A model generated the notes under the pieces. That model did not search any database and was not told the DNA's origin. It was given only the letters and a program-made list of their open reading frames with translations. The translations under genes and the position numbers were made by a program. DNA of 53,328 nucleotides from Mangrovactinospora gilvigrisea (GTDB lineage Bacteria > Actinomycetota > Actinomycetes > Streptomycetales > Streptomycetaceae): NCBI RefSeq assembly GCF_001879105.1, contig NZ_MLCF01000162.1:1-53328 (forward strand). Reading direction: 5' to 3'. Positions 25,206-33,907 of this stretch are shown here, in pieces. The number at the start of each line of letters is the position of its first letter. Positions within the stretch are counted from its first letter, which is position 1.

Positions 25206-26399
25206 TCAGTGCGCCCAGGCGACGCCCAGCTCGCTGAAGAGCGCCAGCTTCTCCGCCGAGGAGGTGACCAGGTCGGAGATGCCGAGCACCTCCGTCCAGG
25301 CGGAGTCGCCCTCGCCCAGGCGGCGGGCGTGCGGGGCGTCGATGACGGTGGGCTCGGGGGCGGTGCGGATGGCGTCGAGGACGCGCATGAACGCGGCGGA
25401 CTCGGCGAGCGGGGTGCGCAGCGCCGCCCCGTGGGCGAGGTGGTCGACGAGGTTCTCCAGCGGCCCCGCCGGGGCGTACTCGCTCTCGATGGGCGTGCGG
25501 CCCGGCCGGGCGAGCCGCACCCGGTGGTCGGTGTACCAGAGCGTCAGGGTGCCCTCGTCGCCCTGGACCAGCAGGAACGGCTTCTCCTGGACGGGCGCGC
25601 AGACGGTGGCCGCCACCGTGGCGGTGATGCCGCCGCGGGTGCGGGCGCGCATCACCGAGGTGTCGTCGGCCTCGATGGGGTTGGCGCGGAACAGCTCCAG
25701 CTCCAGCTCCTCGATGTCGTCCGGCCCCGTCGCCCCGGCGAGCCACAGCGCGCCGGAGACGGAGTGCGCCAGCGGGTTGGTGAGCACCCCGTCGACGACC
25801 GGCGTGCCGTCGTCCAGCCGGCGCCGCCCCGCCCAGCCGGCGCGGGCGTAGTAGGCGGCCTCGCGGTGCCAGTTGGCGGCGCCGCCGATGCCGCGCAGGG
25901 TGCCGATGGCGCCCTCCTCGACCATCCGGCGGACGGCCCGCATCGAGGGCGACGCGGTGTTCTGGAAGCCGACCTGGACGGCCAGGCCGGCCTCCTCCGC
26001 GGCCGCGGCGATCTGCTGGTAGGCCTCCCAGGTGGCCGCCGGCGGCTTCTCCAGCAGGACGTTGCTGCCGTGCCGCAGCGCCGCCACCGCCAGCGGGGCG
26101 TGGGTCTGGATGGGCGTGGCGACGACGGTGATGTCGGGCTCGGTGCGGTCCAGCACCTCCCCGAGGTCGGCGGAGACCACCACCTCGCCGCCGTCGGCGA
26201 GGCCGTCGAGGGCGTCGTCGGGCACCGGCCGGACGTCGCAGACGCCGACCAGCCGGGCGCGGCCGCGGGCGGCGAGCGGCCGGAGCGCGTCGAGGTGGTG
26301 GCGGCCGAAGCCGTGGGCGCCGACGACCGCGACGGTGACGGGTTGCGCGGTGCGGTCGGGACTGCTGTCGGCAGCGGTTTCGGGCTCGGTACCGGTCAC
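25206..26399 (-). CDS. Gfo/Idh/MocA-family oxidoreductase
   Basis: 397-aa dehydrogenase with an N-terminal extension of about 20 residues before the Rossmann segment (VTVAVVGAHGFGRHHLDAL), ITVVATPIQTHAPLAVAAL, LLEKPPAAT with the conserved Lys, and a beta-sheet second domain with GVLTNPLAHSVSGALWLAG. The GTG at 26399 has GGAGGAG about 8 bases upstream. The gene stands alone between convergent and divergent neighbours. Substrate probably a sugar or cyclitol; this is the third member of the family in the window. Confidence 0.87.
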   Translation of the reverse strand: MTGTEPETAADSSPDRTAQPVTVAVVGAHGFGRHHLDALRPLAARGRARLVGVCDVRPVPDDALDGLADGGEVVVSADLGEVLDRTEPDITVVATPIQTHAPLAVAALRHGSNVLLEKPPAATWEAYQQIAAAAEEAGLAVQVGFQNTASPSMRAVRRMVEEGAIGTLRGIGGAANWHREAAYYARAGWAGRRRLDDGTPVVDGVLTNPLAHSVSGALWLAGATGPDDIEELELELFRANPIEADDTSVMRARTRGGITATVAATVCAPVQEKPFLLVQGDEGTLTLWYTDHRVRLARPGRTPIESEYAPAGPLENLVDHLAHGAALRTPLAESAAFMRVLDAIRTAPEPTVIDAPHARRLGEGDSAWTEVLGISDLVTSSAEKLALFSELGVAWAH

Positions 26400-26450
26400 G
26401 TGTTGGGCTCCTCCACGAGCGGCGCGCGCGTCCGGGTGCGCGCGCGGACC

Positions 26451-26463
26451 TGATGCGCCATCA
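26451..26463. promoter_or_regulatory. Short palindrome upstream of Gfo/Idh gene
   Basis: TGATG-CGC-CATCA, 52 bp upstream of the GTG at 26399 in a 215-bp divergent gap. It may be an operator. A run of alternating CG (26421-26446) beside it can form a hairpin but is judged compositional. Confidence 0.3.
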
Positions 26464-26614
26464 GTGTTTCAGCCGAACGAGGTGCTCCGCTTGGGGTTCG
26501 GGTGAGGGGACTCTATCGGGGTTGCACCGGGGGTGGTCCTTCCCGGTCCGGGGGCCTTGACGCGGCGGCCACCCCGAGGTGGCCGGAACCGAGCGGGTGT
26601 CCGAGGATGGGGCC

Positions 26615-27361
26615 ATGCGCGTGGAGATCTGGTCGGACATCAACTGCCCCTTCTGCTACCTGGGCAAGGCCCGCTTCGAGGCGGCGCTGGCCCGCTTCCC
26701 CCATCGGGACGCGGTGGAGGTGGTGCACCGCTCGTTCGAGCTCGACCCCTCGCTCGGCGAGGACGACCACGGCCAGGTGGTGCCGATCATCGCCCGCAAG
26801 TACGGCATCAGCGAGGCCCAGGCCGCGGCGAACGAGCGCGGCATCGGGGCGCAGGCGGCCGAGATGGGGCTGCCCTACGTGACGGAGGGGCGCGACTACG
26901 GCTCGTCCTTCGGCATGCACCGGCTGCTGCACTTCGCCCGCGGCAAGGGCCGCGAGGAGCAGCTGCTGGACCTCCTGTACCGGGCCAACTTCGGCGAGGA
27001 GGCGCCGCTCTTCGGCGACACCGAGCGGGTGGTGGCGCTGGCCGTGGAGGCCGGCCTGGACGCCTCCGACGCCCGCGCGGTGCTCGCCGACCCCGAGCGG
27101 TTCGGCGACGCGGTGCGCGCCGAGGAGCGGGAGGCCGCCGAGCTGGGCGCGACGGGCGTGCCGTTCTTCGTGCTGGACCGGAAGTACGGGGTCTCCGGCG
27201 CCCAGCCGCCGGAGGCCTTCACCCAGGCGCTGACGCAGGCCTGGGGCGACCGTCCGGCGCCGCTGACCGCGCTGGGCGACCCGGACGCGGCCGAGTCGGA
27301 GGCGGTCTGCGGGCCGGACGGCTGCGCGGTACCGGGCGCCGTGAAGGACGCCGGCGCCTGA
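26615..27361 (+). CDS. DsbA-family oxidoreductase, FrnE-like
   Basis: 248-aa thioredoxin-fold protein of the DsbA/2-hydroxychromene-2-carboxylate isomerase superfamily. The redox motif CPFC lies in SDINCPFCYLGKARFEAAL near the N-terminus; the helical insert and the cis-Pro segment GVPFFVLDRKYGVSGAQPPE follow. A second pair near the C-terminus, CGPDGC, matches the extra CX4C of FrnE-type disulfide oxidoreductases. No signal peptide, so it is cytoplasmic. The ATG at 26615 is preferred; an in-frame GTG at 26579 would add 12 residues. Role probably in oxidative stress or thiol isomerisation. Confidence 0.87.
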   Translation: MRVEIWSDINCPFCYLGKARFEAALARFPHRDAVEVVHRSFELDPSLGEDDHGQVVPIIARKYGISEAQAAANERGIGAQAAEMGLPYVTEGRDYGSSFGMHRLLHFARGKGREEQLLDLLYRANFGEEAPLFGDTERVVALAVEAGLDASDARAVLADPERFGDAVRAEEREAAELGATGVPFFVLDRKYGVSGAQPPEAFTQALTQAWGDRPAPLTALGDPDAAESEAVCGPDGCAVPGAVKDAGA

Positions 27362-27379
27362 GCCCGCGCCGGGCCGGCG

Positions 27380-28450
27380 TCACACCCCCAGGAGCCGCGC
27401 CACCTGGGCGGTGCTCGCCTCGGACGGCACCGGGTCGAGGCCGGCGGACGCCGCCGTCTCGGGGTCCTTCAGGCCGTTGCCGGTGACGGTGGCGACGACG
27501 CGCTGCCCCGGGTCGAGGCGCCCGTCTGCGGCCGCGGCGAGCAGCCCGGCGACGCCGGACGCCGAGGCGGGCTCGACGAAGACGCCCTCCCGCTCCCCCA
27601 GCAGCCGCCAGGCGGCGAGGATCTGCTCGTCCGTCACCGCGTCGATCAGCCCGCCGGAGCGGTCCCGGGCGTCGACGGCGCCCTCCCGGGTGGCCGGGTC
27701 GCCGACCCGGATCGCGGAGGCGATGGTGCGCGGCTCGGCGATCACCGTGCCGTGCACGAGCGGCGCGGCCCCGGCGGCCTGGAAGCCCCACATCCGCGGC
27801 CGGCGCGCTGCGAGCCCGGCCTCGGCGTAGCGCTCGTAGCCCTGCCAGATCGCGGTGATGTTGCCGGCGTTGCCGACCGGGAGGGCGTGGATGTCCGGTG
27901 CCTCGCCGAGCGCGTCGACGACCTCGAAGGCGGCGGTGCGCTGGCCGGAGAGCCGGTCCTCGTTGCGCACCGAGTTGACCAGCGTCACCGGGTGGTGCGC
28001 GGCGAGCTCCCGGGCGACCCGCAGGCAGTCGTCGAAGAGGCCGTCGACCTCCACCAGGGTGGCGCCGTAGCGGGCGGTCTGGGCCAGCTTGCCGGCGGCG
28101 ACCGCGCCGCGCGGCACCAGCACGGCGCAGCCCAGCCCGGCGCGGGCGGCGTAGGCGGCGGCCGAGGCGCTGGTGTTGCCGGTGGAGGCGCAGACCACGG
28201 TCTTCGCCCCGGCGGCGGCGGCGTTGGTGACGGCCACCGTCATGCCGCGGTCCTTGAAGGAGCCGGTGGGGTTGGCGCCCTCGACCTTCAGCCAGATGTC
28301 GCACCCCGTCAGCTCGGACAGGTGCGGGGCGGGCAGCAGCGGGGTGTTGCCCTCGTGGAGGGTGACGGGCGTCGCGGTCTCGGCGACGGGGAGCCAGGCG
28401 CGGTAGGCGTCGATCAGCCCGCGCCACGGAGCGGTAACGGTAGCGGTCAC
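27380..28450 (-). CDS. thrC: Threonine synthase
   Basis: 356-aa PLP enzyme converting O-phosphohomoserine to threonine. [19 protein letters not shown], the PLP-lysine motif [29 protein letters not shown], the phosphate-binding loop [14 protein letters not shown] and [14 protein letters not shown] agree with the short class of threonine synthases found in actinobacteria. The GTG at 28450 is chosen because TACCGT ends 7 bases before it on the minus strand and no ribosome-binding site exists, pointing to a leaderless message. Divergent from an RpiR-type regulator. No homoserine dehydrogenase or kinase lies beside it, so it may be an extra copy. Confidence 0.88.
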   Translation of the reverse strand: MTATVTAPWRGLIDAYRAWLPVAETATPVTLHEGNTPLLPAPHLSELTGCDIWLKVEGANPTGSFKDRGMTVAVTNAAAAGAKTVVCASTGNTSASAAAYAARAGLGCAVLVPRGAVAAGKLAQTARYGATLVEVDGLFDDCLRVARELAAHHPVTLVNSVRNEDRLSGQRTAAFEVVDALGEAPDIHALPVGNAGNITAIWQGYERYAEAGLAARRPRMWGFQAAGAAPLVHGTVIAEPRTIASAIRVGDPATREGAVDARDRSGGLIDAVTDEQILAAWRLLGEREGVFVEPASASGVAGLLAAAADGRLDPGQRVVATVTGNGLKDPETAASAGLDPVPSEASTAQVARLLGV

Positions 28451-28514
28451 GGTTGTTACGGTACGCAGCCCCGGCCTGCTCGATGAAACAGGTGTTACGC
28501 CGTAGCGTGGGGCC
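28451..28514. promoter_or_regulatory. Divergent leaderless promoters of thrC and rpiR-type gene
   Basis: Only 64 bp separate the two starts. TACCGT (minus strand, 28458-28463) serves thrC and TAGCGT (28503-28508) serves the regulator, each 6-7 bases from its start codon. Between them GAAACAGGTGTTAC (28485-28498) is a partial palindrome (10 of 14 positions symmetric) placed to act on both promoters. Confidence 0.55.
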
Positions 28515-29390
28515 ATGCCGAACCTCCCGCCGGTGCGCGAGCGCCTCGCCGCGCTCTACCCCGACCTGCCGCGCGGCGAGCAGGCGGTGGCCCGGATCCT
28601 GCTGGACGACCACCCGATGGCCGCGCTGGGCTCGCTGCGCGCGCTCGCCGGGCGGGCCGGGGTGAGCCCGCCGACGGCGACCCGCCTGTTCGCCCGTCCC
28701 GAGCTGGGCGGGGACGGCGGGTTCGGCGCGTTCCGGGAGGCGGTGCGGGCGGAGGTGCGGGGCGGGGGCGCGGCGGGGCGGTCCCGGCTGCGCGGCTATG
28801 TCGACGCGGTGGACGCGGACGGCGGGGCGTCCGTCCCGATCCGGGACGCGGCGCGGGAACTGCGGGACGGCCTGGCGGCGGCGCTGCGGGCCACCGTCGG
28901 GCCCCAACTGGCGCGCGTCGGCGACCTGCTGGCGACGGCCCCGGCGGTGCGGGCGCTGGGCGGGCCGATCGGCGGGCTGGCGGCGGAGTACCTGGTGCGC
29001 CAGCTGGGCAGCCTGCGACCGGGTGTGGCCCGCGTCCCGGACGGCGCCGGGGAGCGGGCCCGCCTGCTGCTCGACCTGGCGCCGCGGACGGCGGTGGTGG
29101 CCTACGACTTCCGCCGCTACTCGGCGCGCACCGAGGCGTTCGCCCGCGAGGCGCGGGCGCGCGGCGCCCGGCTGGTGCTGGTCACCGACGCCTGGCGGTC
29201 CCCGCTGGCGCCGGACGCGGATCTGCTGCTGCGCCTGCCCCGGGAGTCGGCGGGGCCGATCGCCCCGCTGACCCACGAGGTGGCGGTCACCGAGCTGATG
29301 CTGGTGGCGGCGGTCCGCGGCCTGCCGGGGGCCGCGGAACGCCTGGGGACGCTCGACGAGTTGGGCGGCGGGGGCCCGGCTACTCCTTGA
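28515..29390 (+). CDS. MurR/RpiR-family transcriptional regulator
   Basis: 291-aa regulator. Residues 1-75 form the RpiR helix-turn-helix ([20 protein letters not shown] ... [23 protein letters not shown]). The C-terminal half is a SIS sugar-isomerase-like domain with the phosphosugar-binding region around [21 protein letters not shown] and a late strand [27 protein letters not shown] just 6 bases before the ATG suggests a leaderless message. The effector is probably a phosphorylated sugar or amino sugar. The end overlaps the convergent permease gene by 11 bp, so the sugar operon downstream is a possible target besides thrC. Confidence 0.88.
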   Translation: MPNLPPVRERLAALYPDLPRGEQAVARILLDDHPMAALGSLRALAGRAGVSPPTATRLFARPELGGDGGFGAFREAVRAEVRGGGAAGRSRLRGYVDAVDADGGASVPIRDAARELRDGLAAALRATVGPQLARVGDLLATAPAVRALGGPIGGLAAEYLVRQLGSLRPGVARVPDGAGERARLLLDLAPRTAVVAYDFRRYSARTEAFAREARARGARLVLVTDAWRSPLAPDADLLLRLPRESAGPIAPLTHEVAVTELMLVAAVRGLPGAAERLGTLDELGGGGPATP

Positions 29391-30210
29391 CCGCCCCCGA
29401 CAGCATGCCCGCGATGAAGCTGCGCTGCAGGATGACGTAGACGATCACGACCGGCAGGGCGATCAGCACGCACGCCGCGGAGAGCAGCGCGTTGTCGCTG
29501 GAGTGCGCGCCCTGGAAGAAGGCGAGCCCCAGCGGGACCGTGCGGTGCGCGTCGTCGCTGATCATCACCAGGGCGAGCAGGAACTCGTTCCAGGTCCACA
29601 TGAAGGTGACGACGAGCATGGTGGTGATCGCCGGCCGCCCCATCGGGACCAGCACCCGCCACAGGATGCCCCAGCTGCGCACCCCGTCGATCCGGGCGGC
29701 CTCGATGACGCTGCCCACCGAGTTGCGGAAGTAGGTGCGCATCCAGAAGACGCCGAAGGCCAGCGACTGCGCGGTCTGCGGCAGGATCATGCCCCACAGC
29801 GAGTCGGTGAGGTTCAGCGCCCGCAGGTCGAAGTAGAGCGGGATGACGAACGACTCGGCGGGCAGCGTCAGCCCGAGCACGAACAGGTAGAAGAGCGCCG
29901 TCGAGCCGGGGAAGCGCATCACGCCGAACGCGTAGGCGGCCATGGTGGCGAGCACCGCGGCGACCACCACCACGGTCACCGCGACGACCGCGGAGTTGCC
30001 CAGGTAGGTGGAGAAGTGGCCCTGCGTCCAGGCCTTGGCGAAGTTCGACCAGTGCAGACCGTCGGACGGCCACGCCACCCCGCCGCCGGCGCCCTGCCCG
30101 CTCTTGCCGAACGCGGAGGAGAGCACGCCGAGGAGCGGCACGAGCGAGAAGACGGAGAAGACCGCGAGGACGAAGTACGTCATGGTGCGGTCGGTGCGGG
30201 AGGTGGTCAT
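29380..30210 (-). CDS. Sugar ABC transporter permease (MalG type)
   Basis: 276-aa inner-membrane permease with six hydrophobic segments (MTYFVLAVFSVFSLVPLLGVL; AVVAVTVVVVAAVLATMAAYAFGV and others). The coupling helix EAARIDGVRSWGILWRVLVP is the EAA motif that docks the ATPase. Last gene of the kinase-binding protein-permease-permease operon; its start overlaps the upstream permease stop by four bases. No ATP-binding protein gene is present, as usual for Streptomyces sugar operons that share the multi-sugar ATPase MsiK. Confidence 0.93.
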   Translation of the reverse strand: MTTSRTDRTMTYFVLAVFSVFSLVPLLGVLSSAFGKSGQGAGGGVAWPSDGLHWSNFAKAWTQGHFSTYLGNSAVVAVTVVVVAAVLATMAAYAFGVMRFPGSTALFYLFVLGLTLPAESFVIPLYFDLRALNLTDSLWGMILPQTAQSLAFGVFWMRTYFRNSVGSVIEAARIDGVRSWGILWRVLVPMGRPAITTMLVVTFMWTWNEFLLALVMISDDAHRTVPLGLAFFQGAHSSDNALLSAACVLIALPVVIVYVILQRSFIAGMLSGAVKE

Positions 30211-31160
30211 GCGCGCTTTCCTTCGCCCTTGCCTTCAACAAGTCGCCCGATCAGCAGCGTCACCAGGAAGATGAGCACCGTGAGGGCCACGCCGATCGCG
30301 CCGGCGGAGCCGACCTGGTTGGTCTGGAAGGCCCGCTGGTAGAGCTCGTAGGCCGGCACGGTGGTGGCGGTGCCGGGGCCGCCGGAGGTGGTCACGTACA
30401 CCACGTCGAAGTTCTTCAGGCCGCTGATCATCGTCAGGGTGAGGGCGACGGAGATCTCCAGGCGCAGCCCGGGGAGGGTGACGGCGAAGAACTCGCGGAT
30501 CGCGCCGGCGCCGTCGATGCGGGCTGCCTCGTACAGCTCCTTGGGGATGCGCTGGGCGCCGGCCAGGAAGAGCACCATGCACAGGCCCATCCCGACCCAG
30601 GCGCCGATGGTGCCCACCGAGGGCAGCGCGAAGGTGTAGGAGCCGAGCCAGGTGCGGGCCAGCGAGCCCAGGCCGATCCCCCGCAGCACGGAGTTGAGCA
30701 GCCCGTCGGGGGCGAGGATGGCGCGCCAGGCGACGCCGCTCACCACCATGGCGACCACCTGCGGCAGGAAGAGCACGGCGCGGAAGAACGTCATGCCGCG
30801 GACCCGGATGCGGCTCATCGCGGCGGCGAGCAGCAGGCCGATGCAGACCGGGATCACCGAGTAGAAGATCAGCAGCACGATGGCGTGCCAGAAGGCGCCG
30901 CGCAGGTCCGGGTCGGTGAACAGCTGGGTGTAGTTGGAGAACCCGGCGTAGGAGGCCCGGGTGAGGCCGTCCCAGTGCAGGAACGACAGCCACACCGACT
31001 GGCCGAACGGGAAGAGCAGCACCACCGCGTAGACGATCAGCGCGGGCAGGATGTAGAGGTAGCCGACGGCGCGCGGCTCGCCGGGGGCGCGCCTGCGGTA
31101 GCGCTCCGCCAGGCGCCCGCGGCGGCTCCGGTCGCCGCCGGTCGTCGTCCCGGCGCTCAT
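30207..31160 (-). CDS. Sugar ABC transporter permease (MalF type)
   Basis: 317-aa permease partner. A basic N-terminus (RRGRLAERYRRRAPGEPRA) precedes six membrane segments, the first YLYILPALIVYAVVLLFPFG. EAARIDGAGAIREFFAVTLPG is the EAA loop. FNYTQLF-like residues (YAGFSNYTQLFTDPDL) after helix 1 are typical of family 1 carbohydrate (CUT1) permeases. Overlaps both flanking genes by four bases, so strict operon translation is expected. Imports an oligosaccharide or glycoside together with the neighbouring genes. Confidence 0.93.
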   Translation of the reverse strand: MSAGTTTGGDRSRRGRLAERYRRRAPGEPRAVGYLYILPALIVYAVVLLFPFGQSVWLSFLHWDGLTRASYAGFSNYTQLFTDPDLRGAFWHAIVLLIFYSVIPVCIGLLLAAAMSRIRVRGMTFFRAVLFLPQVVAMVVSGVAWRAILAPDGLLNSVLRGIGLGSLARTWLGSYTFALPSVGTIGAWVGMGLCMVLFLAGAQRIPKELYEAARIDGAGAIREFFAVTLPGLRLEISVALTLTMISGLKNFDVVYVTTSGGPGTATTVPAYELYQRAFQTNQVGSAGAIGVALTVLIFLVTLLIGRLVEGKGEGKRA

Positions 31161-32551
31161 GACCCGCTCCCCTGCTGCTGCTTGAGGAAGGACGCGTAGT
31201 CCTTCTGCAGCGCGTCGACGAACGCCTGCGGGGTGGTCTTGACGGCGACCAGGTTCTGCAGCTGGGCGGTGATGGTGTCGTAGAAGGTCGGGGTGGAGTA
31301 GTCGAGGTAGGGAACGATGCCCTCGTCGGCCGCGAGCTTCTTCCAGCCGGCCACCAGCTGCCCGTTGGGGCTGTCGGCGGGCATCGCGTCGGCGGCGGTG
31401 CCGGGGATGGCGGGCAGCACGTTGTTCTTGGTCATCACGTTGGACGCGTTGGCGTTGGTGATGAAGTCCAGGTACGCGGCGGCCACCTCGGGGTGGCGGG
31501 CACGCGAGGTGATGGACATCGCGGTGCTGGGCCCGCCGGTGGAGTAGGAGGCGCCGCCGGCCTTGACGGGCGGCGGGGGGACGATCCCGACGTTGCTCCC
31601 CATCGAGCCGAGCGACTCCATCGCCCAGGTGCCGCTGACCAGGAAGGCGCTCTTGCCCTTGGCGAAGCCGGCGTAGGCGGCGTCCTGGTCCTGGCCGTTG
31701 CCGTCCTTCGACAGCCAGCCCTTCTTCACCCAGTCCTGGAGGACGCGGGCGGCCTCGACCGTCTCCGGGGTGTCGTAGCTGCCGCCGGCCTTGTTGTAGA
31801 CGGTGTCGCGGGACTGCGCGGCGGCGAGGTGGTCCAGGATGACGCCGTAGACGTGGATGGCCATCGTCTTGTTGAGGTTGCCGAACTCGATCGGCAGCGT
31901 CCCGGCGGCCTTGGTCTTCGCCAGCGCCGCGGTGAACTCGTCCCAGGTGCGCGGGACATCGATGCCGAGGCGCTTGAGGATCCGCTTGTTGTAGTAGACG
32001 CCGACGTACTCCGAGGACTGCGAGATGCCGTAGAGGCGGCCGGTGCCGAAGTGCTTGGCGTCCACCGAGACCCGGTTGGGGTCCATCAGGACCTGCGGAT
32101 AGCGGGAGTTCCAGCCGTAGATGCCGGCGTAGTCGTCGACGGGGCGCAGCAGGCCGGCCTTCACGAACGCCACCATGTCCGAGTAGCCCTGGTTGACCTG
32201 GACGACGTCGGGCGGGTTGTTGGCGGAGATGGCCAGCTTGAGGGTGGTCTTCAGGTCGGCGAAGGAGCGGGCCACCCGCTTGATGGCGACGTTCGGGTAC
32301 TTCGCCTGGAACTGCTTGTTGAGCTCGGCGAGCTGGGTGTTGCCGCCGCCGTCGGTCTGCCCGTCCCAGACGGTGAGGGTGACCTTGCCGGCCTTCTTGG
32401 GGTCGGGCACCCCGGCGACGCCGGTGGTGCCGGCCGCGGTGGAGGTACCCCCGGTGCCGGGGATGCAGGCGCTGGCGCCGAGGGCGACGGCGCCGGTGAG
32501 GGCGGTGCCGAGGACGGCCCGCCGGGTGCGCAGGGTTCGGTTGCTGCTCAT
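31157..32551 (-). CDS. Sugar ABC transporter substrate-binding protein
   Basis: 464-aa extracellular solute-binding protein of the CUT1 type. It starts with a signal bearing a twin-arginine-like RTRRAVLGTALTGAV and a lipobox-like GASAC, so it is a probable Tat-exported lipoprotein, although the residue at -3 is Ala rather than Leu. The mature part has the usual VTLTVWDGQTDGGGN opening, DVVQVNQGYSDMVAFVKAGLL and the YNKRILKRLGIDVPRTWDEF hinge. AGGAGC lies about 7 bases before the ATG. It follows the kinase gene by 14 bp. Its ligand is expected to be a beta-glucoside or related disaccharide because GH4 is encoded across the promoter. Confidence 0.93.
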   Translation of the reverse strand: MSSNRTLRTRRAVLGTALTGAVALGASACIPGTGGTSTAAGTTGVAGVPDPKKAGKVTLTVWDGQTDGGGNTQLAELNKQFQAKYPNVAIKRVARSFADLKTTLKLAISANNPPDVVQVNQGYSDMVAFVKAGLLRPVDDYAGIYGWNSRYPQVLMDPNRVSVDAKHFGTGRLYGISQSSEYVGVYYNKRILKRLGIDVPRTWDEFTAALAKTKAAGTLPIEFGNLNKTMAIHVYGVILDHLAAAQSRDTVYNKAGGSYDTPETVEAARVLQDWVKKGWLSKDGNGQDQDAAYAGFAKGKSAFLVSGTWAMESLGSMGSNVGIVPPPPVKAGGASYSTGGPSTAMSITSRARHPEVAAAYLDFITNANASNVMTKNNVLPAIPGTAADAMPADSPNGQLVAGWKKLAADEGIVPYLDYSTPTFYDTITAQLQNLVAVKTTPQAFVDALQKDYASFLKQQQGSGS

Positions 32552-32565
32552 CACCAGTGCTCCTG

Positions 32566-33726
32566 TCAGGCGGCGCGGAAGCCGACGGTGGGGACGGCGC
32601 GGCGGCGGCCGTGCGGGCTGCCTCCGGCGGCGCACGCGGGGATGCCGTCGGGGAGCAGCACGGGCAGCAGCTCGTCGAGGAATCCGTAGCGGCGGCGCAG
32701 TTCGGGGTCGCCGCCGCAGGCGGCGCGGGTGCAGGTGGCCAGGTGCTGCCACCAGGCGGCGATCTCGATCCAGCCGGGGGCGGCGAGCGAGCCGCCGAAG
32801 TGCTGCACCGACAGCGCGGCGCACAGGTTGGCGAGGGCGAGGCGCTGGTCGAGCGGCCAGCCGGCGAGGGTGCCGGTCATGAAGCCGGCGACGAAGACGT
32901 CCCCGGCGCCGGTCGGGTCGAGGGCGTCCACCGGCAGGCCGGGGACCTCGGCGGTCTCGCCGGTGAGGTTGTCGATGGCGAGCGCGCCCTCGGCGCCGCG
33001 GGTGACGGCGACGATGGGGACGATCCGGGCGAGCCGGCGGGCGGCGGCGTCCGGGCTGTCGGTGCGGGTGTAGCGCTGCGCCTCCTCCGCGTTGGGCAGG
33101 AAGGCGTGGCTGTGCCCGAGGTCGGGCAGGGCGGCGAGCTCCCAGCGGTCGGTCTCGTCCCAGCCGACGTCGCCGAAGACCTTGGCCCCGGCGCCGGCGG
33201 CGCGGGACACCCACTCCACGGGCCGGCCCGGCTCGAAGGAGGTGACGACGGCGCGGGTGGCGGGGATCTCGGCGGGCACCGGGGACGCGGGCGGCGGGTG
33301 CTCGTGGGTGACCATGGTGCGCTCGCCCTCGTACGCCATGGAGACGGTGACCGGCGAGTGCCAGCCGGGCCAGCGGCGGGAGGGGCCGAGGTCGACGCCC
33401 TCGTCGCGGGAGAGGGCGTCCCAGCAGTAGTCGCCGTAGACGTCCTCCCCGAAGGCGGCGGCGAGCGTGGTGCGCAGGCCCAGGCGGGCGGTGGCGGCGG
33501 CCATGTTGGCGATGCCGCCCGGGCTGGAGCCCATGCCGCGGGCCCACGACTCGGTGCCGCGGACGGGGGCGTGGTCCATGCCCGTCATGACGATGTCGAG
33601 GAAGACGGTCCCGGTGAGGAAGACGTCGTGCTCGGGTTGCGAGGGGTCGCCGGGGTTGCGCACTTTCGCCAGGGGGTCGGCGGCGGCGTCCGCGGCGTTG
33701 CGGGGTGCGGGCGTGGCAGTACTCAC
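32566..33726 (-). CDS. PfkB-family carbohydrate kinase
   Basis: 386-aa ribokinase-family kinase. N-terminal sugar-binding motif GSSPGGIANMAAATARLGL and C-terminal signature ALDPTGAGDVFVAGF with the catalytic Asp are intact. It is longer than the usual ~310 aa because of a C-terminal extension of about 70 residues (including CGGDPELRRRYGFLDELLPVL and a Cys/Arg tail). The GTG at 33726 has AAGGAG upstream. First gene of the sugar operon, divergent from DeoR. Because GH4 acts on 6-phosphosugars and no PTS gene is present, this kinase probably phosphorylates the imported sugar or the released monosaccharide. Confidence 0.9.
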   Translation of the reverse strand: MSTATPAPRNAADAAADPLAKVRNPGDPSQPEHDVFLTGTVFLDIVMTGMDHAPVRGTESWARGMGSSPGGIANMAAATARLGLRTTLAAAFGEDVYGDYCWDALSRDEGVDLGPSRRWPGWHSPVTVSMAYEGERTMVTHEHPPPASPVPAEIPATRAVVTSFEPGRPVEWVSRAAGAGAKVFGDVGWDETDRWELAALPDLGHSHAFLPNAEEAQRYTRTDSPDAAARRLARIVPIVAVTRGAEGALAIDNLTGETAEVPGLPVDALDPTGAGDVFVAGFMTGTLAGWPLDQRLALANLCAALSVQHFGGSLAAPGWIEIAAWWQHLATCTRAACGGDPELRRRYGFLDELLPVLLPDGIPACAAGGSPHGRRRAVPTVGFRAA

Positions 33727-33817
33727 CCGATGACTCCTTCGGCGTTGGGCATTCCCATGCTGTGAGATGTCGCTGCGGTGCACCGGCGCGCGCCAACTGG
33801 CCGGAATGCGCCCTCAC

Positions 33818-33888
33818 GTGAGCGACACCTTGCACTGATCATGGGTCCGATTGCAAGAGGTTGAGCACACTCGCGCAAAGTCGCTCAC
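33818..33888. promoter_or_regulatory. Paired half-sites in kinase/deoR intergenic region
   Basis: GTGAGCGAC (33818-33826) and its exact complement GTCGCTCAC (33880-33888) are 53 bp apart within the 181-bp divergent gap. A related TTGAGCACAC lies between (33861-33870). DeoR proteins often bind spaced repeats of this sort. TATGTT at 33895-33900 is a likely -10 box for deoR. Confidence 0.55.
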
Positions 33889-33907
33889 AAGTTGTATGTT
33901 GCGGAGC

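Noticed and set aside
26421-26446. Strong CGCG hairpin as terminator or operator
   Set aside because: Alternating CG dinucleotides form many equivalent pairings and such runs are common in this genome; no gene ends here on either strand.
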